From: Bordetella pseudohinzii
GTDB lineage: Bacteria; Pseudomonadota; Gammaproteobacteria; Burkholderiales; Burkholderiaceae_B
Assembly: GCF_000657795.2 (NCBI RefSeq)
Contig: NZ_JHEP02000010.1
Span: forward strand, 124,001-188,000
Direction: 5' to 3'
DNA: 64,000 bases
Shown piece after piece: positions 62,701-64,000 of the stretch; position 1 is the first letter of the stretch, and every line of letters begins with the position of its first letter. The position numbers and the translations under genes were made by a program. A model generated the notes under the pieces. The model saw only the letters and a list, made by a program, of their open reading frames with translations, was not told the DNA's origin and ran no database searches.

Positions 62701-64000
62701 GGGAATCCGGCAGCGCGTCCAGCAGCCGGGCCCATTCGGCCAGCAGGACGTCGTTGATCTTGGTCGGGTTGTTGAAGCAGCCGAAGGTGATATAGCCCTT
62801 GCTGGCCGAGGGCGGCGGTGCGCAATCGGGCAGCTGGGCGGGCGGCAGGTAGCAGATATAGTCGTCGGGCAGGCGTATCAGTTTTTCGGTATAGAGCGCG
62901 TCGCTGCCCGGCGGCGATTCTATGCTGTCGGTGATCAGATAGTCTATGGACTCCACGCCCGTGGTGTTGATCAGGCCGCCCACCCATTTGACGATGAGCG
63001 GCGCAGGCTCCATGGCGATGACCCGCATGCGCGTGCCGGCGTTAAAGCCCGACAGGTCGATGAGGATGTCGATGCCATCGTCGCGCAGGCGCTGGGCCAG
63101 CTCGGCGTCGCTGAAGCTGGCGATGGGCGTCCAGCGCTTGGCCAGCGCCATGATGCGCAGGGTGATGGGGTCTATCACGCCGCTGCTGCCATAGCAGTAC
63201 AGCTCCAGGCCATATTGCGCCAGGTGTTCCAGGGCGGGCGTGATCATGGCGCCCACTGGATGCTGGCGAAAACCATCGGAAATCATGCCCACGCGCAGCA
63301 CCCGGCCGGGCGAGAGATCGGCGGGCGCGGGCCGCGTGGTGGCGTTGCGCGGCGCGTATTGCCGGCCCCAGGCCCGGCACAGCCGCAGGATATCCTCGGG
63401 ACGGCTCTCGGGCAGATAGTGGGCCAGGGTGATCTGGTTGGACAGCGGCACCGGGTCGACCTGGGTGAGCTCGGCCGCGCGCTGGTAGGAGCGGGCGGCG
63501 GCCTGCAGTTCGCCCAGATCGCGCTGGATATTGCCCAGATCGTTATAGAAGAGCGCCCGGCCTTGCGGCGCATGGGTGATCAGCCAGCGCGCCACTTGCA
63601 GCGCTTCGTCAAAGCGGTGACTGCGGTGCAAGGCCTGGCATTTGCGCTGCAGCGCCGGCGTATTGTCCGGCGCGACCGCCAGGATACGTTCGGCCAGCGT
63701 CAGCACCTGGGCATAATCGCTGCGCCCATTGGCCAGCTCCAGCAGGCCGTGCAAGGCCTCGATATTCCGCGGCTGCCGCTGCAGGACGTGATCGAAGGCC
63801 TGGACGGCGCGCTGGGGATTGCCGCGCTTGTGGTGCAGCCGGCCCAGCTCCAGCCAGGCCGGCGCGAAGTCCGGGTCCAGGCGCTGGCAGGCGGCCAGGG
63901 CCTCTTCGGCCAGGTCCAGCTGGCCGTCGGCCAGGTGGCGGCGCGCCAGGGCGTGCCAGGCCTGGGGGTCGCCGGGCCGCGTTTGCGTGGCCTTGAGCGC
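59798..64000 (-). CDS. Giant TPR/OGT-like + FkbM + GT-A glycosyltransferase (partial, runs off window end)
   Basis: The minus-strand frame is open from 64000 to the stop at 59798, 1400 residues; the N-terminus is outside. In order: TPR repeats (first about 170 residues, e.g. AWLELGRLHHKRGNPQRAVQ); a GT41/OGT-SPINDLY-like transferase (LRVGMISDGFRQHPVGAMIT; IALDPWPYSGGLTTCEALLM; MGVPVVTLPG); a degenerate FkbM-like domain; a GT-A domain with DxD in FIVTADDDICYPEHW; and a C-terminal FkbM methyltransferase (VILDIGANIGNHTVFF; VIKIDVEGMELDVLRGAG). It would modify proteins or surface sugars such as flagellin, adhesin or LPS. The last third is visibly lower in GC, suggesting later addition. Confidence 0.85.
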   Translation of the reverse strand, partial: ALKATQTRPGDPQAWHALARRHLADGQLDLAEEALAACQRLDPDFAPAWLELGRLHHKRGNPQRAVQAFDHVLQRQPRNIEALHGLLELANGRSDYAQVLTLAERILAVAPDNTPALQRKCQALHRSHRFDEALQVARWLITHAPQGRALFYNDLGNIQRDLGELQAAARSYQRAAELTQVDPVPLSNQITLAHYLPESRPEDILRLCRAWGRQYAPRNATTRPAPADLSPGRVLRVGMISDGFRQHPVGAMITPALEHLAQYGLELYCYGSSGVIDPITLRIMALAKRWTPIASFSDAELAQRLRDDGIDILIDLSGFNAGTRMRVIAMEPAPLIVKWVGGLINTTGVESIDYLITDSIESPPGSDALYTEKLIRLPDDYICYLPPAQLPDCAPPPSASKGYITFGCFNNPTKINDVLLAEWARLLDALPDSRLFLKGAAFGAEHKRQRVLDALARHGIAAERIRMEGHSNHLDLLKAYHEVDIALDPWPYSGGLTTCEALLMGVPVVTLPGPTFAGRHSATHLANAGLPELVTDSWDSYRARCLELAGDAQALADIRQHLRRVLLESPVCDGPRFARHLADALRGIWQRYTEGRPRAALAFTAEGQLWFEDEDAPRAIVHPEAAAGQRGFNFSLAGKIHALDHGGLLASEPNFAGLARLKTLNTVVIDPATRLADSAALLAAQTIQSYHGHIALGDGLPATLHACLDPAFSGTLPPAPADELPPCWRPGAKVLAPLPIATVPLDEVQGLERVDWLVLALGHDNAAILRGARRTLQTALAVQVRVPFVASHAGQTSLDALRPLLKESGFQLLRLRNQHHHNYLPGDRDLFDPGQGSLLLYADAVYVPNRALNDAEKMRLAFIMHAAYGLHDYAYRLIEESNPQLAQAYLDDIVGDRTDATDARPAVPAAIVRPAAVRHSLPGRLVISLTSYQKRFAVLPKTLETLLRQSVQADRIILWIAETERNLLPPDVLALASQGIDIRYCEDLKSYKKIVPTLCEEPEAFIVTADDDICYPEHWLRDLCAAWSGPEVIVAWRAHKIALDKSKRPLPYANWEWEFSGSTSPSELLFPTTGAGVLYPPHAFHADIGKVELFTDLCPTADDVWLYWMIRLARRTVRVVGPRMALKTWTGSQDESLWHQNLLQHGNDAQITKMVARYGFPSGRLNAAQAQALTQNLPVAFQFRETTVRFALPDKDDHIQRFIRSSLSFYELQMLLDIAARVRPGTVILDIGANIGNHTVFFGLFCQAGLVMSFEPQPAVYQTLRRNVSLNALQDCVKTFPVGLGRQARRARLGQVDPNNIGMTKLDLAAEGDIEVRVLDELLHELENPPEVSVIKIDVEGMELDVLRGAGLLLKSQRPMIYAEAATEAELASLRNYLEPMGYRVLNRFNATATYLFACD

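Overview
The window looks like a high-GC betaproteobacterial chromosome, most likely Alcaligenaceae (Bordetella/Achromobacter group). The evidence is the aceE-aceF-lpdA operon with a lipoyl-bearing E3, the nadE-glnB pair, an AcrAB-OprM-type efflux operon with a divergent LysR gene, and the general codon usage. Species cannot be fixed from sequence reading alone.

Bases 1-21179 are the right part of a Mu-like transposable prophage with BcepMu-type architecture. From a central control region (about 11.85-11.96 kb) two arms diverge. The minus-strand arm runs leftward: C1-like repressor, a membrane-anchored partner, a small secreted Sel1-like protein, a lysis cassette (holin, SLT endolysin, nested Rz/Rz1 spanins), Mu gp25/26/27-like small proteins, terminase, portal, gpF, gpG, protease with an in-frame scaffold, a decoration protein, and the start of the major capsid gene. 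The tail genes lie left of the window. The plus-strand arm runs rightward: BcepMu gp16-like protein, small regulators, DUF3102, a D,D(35)E transposase, its AAA+ partner, several unknowns, DUF3164, HU, an Acb2/Tad1-like anti-defence protein, a winged-helix protein, GemA and a Mor-type activator. It ends at transposase-site-like repeats with a proposed terminal CA at 21179.

The most striking find is a pair of type II hammerhead ribozymes (19157-19213 and 19609-19664). Both carry the complete catalytic core and they flank the Acb2/Tad1-like gene, so self-cleavage would cut a 451-nt, single-gene RNA out of the early transcript. Other notable phage signals are a two-block late-promoter element present twice with identical spacing, a perfect operator between the -35 and -10 of the early promoter, and a shared GQVGQ motif at the end of the repressor and the start of the next protein.

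From 21180 rightward is host chromosome. It holds a Fur-box-like site 22 bp from the phage end; a nitroreductase; argH; a YbdG-type mechanosensitive channel; nadE-glnB; a LysR regulator divergent from a gamma-glutamyltransferase/peptide ABC-transporter operon; a small methyltransferase; yaeQ; ubiC; an RluF-like pseudouridine synthase; a LysR gene divergent from an RND efflux operon; an outer-membrane beta-barrel protein; a GlsB/YeaQ-type protein; a SCO1 protein; another methyltransferase; prlC; folD; a FixLJ-like two-component pair; and the divergent pyruvate dehydrogenase operon. The window closes inside a giant multidomain glycosyltransferase (TPR, GT41/OGT-like, degenerate FkbM-like, GT-A, FkbM).
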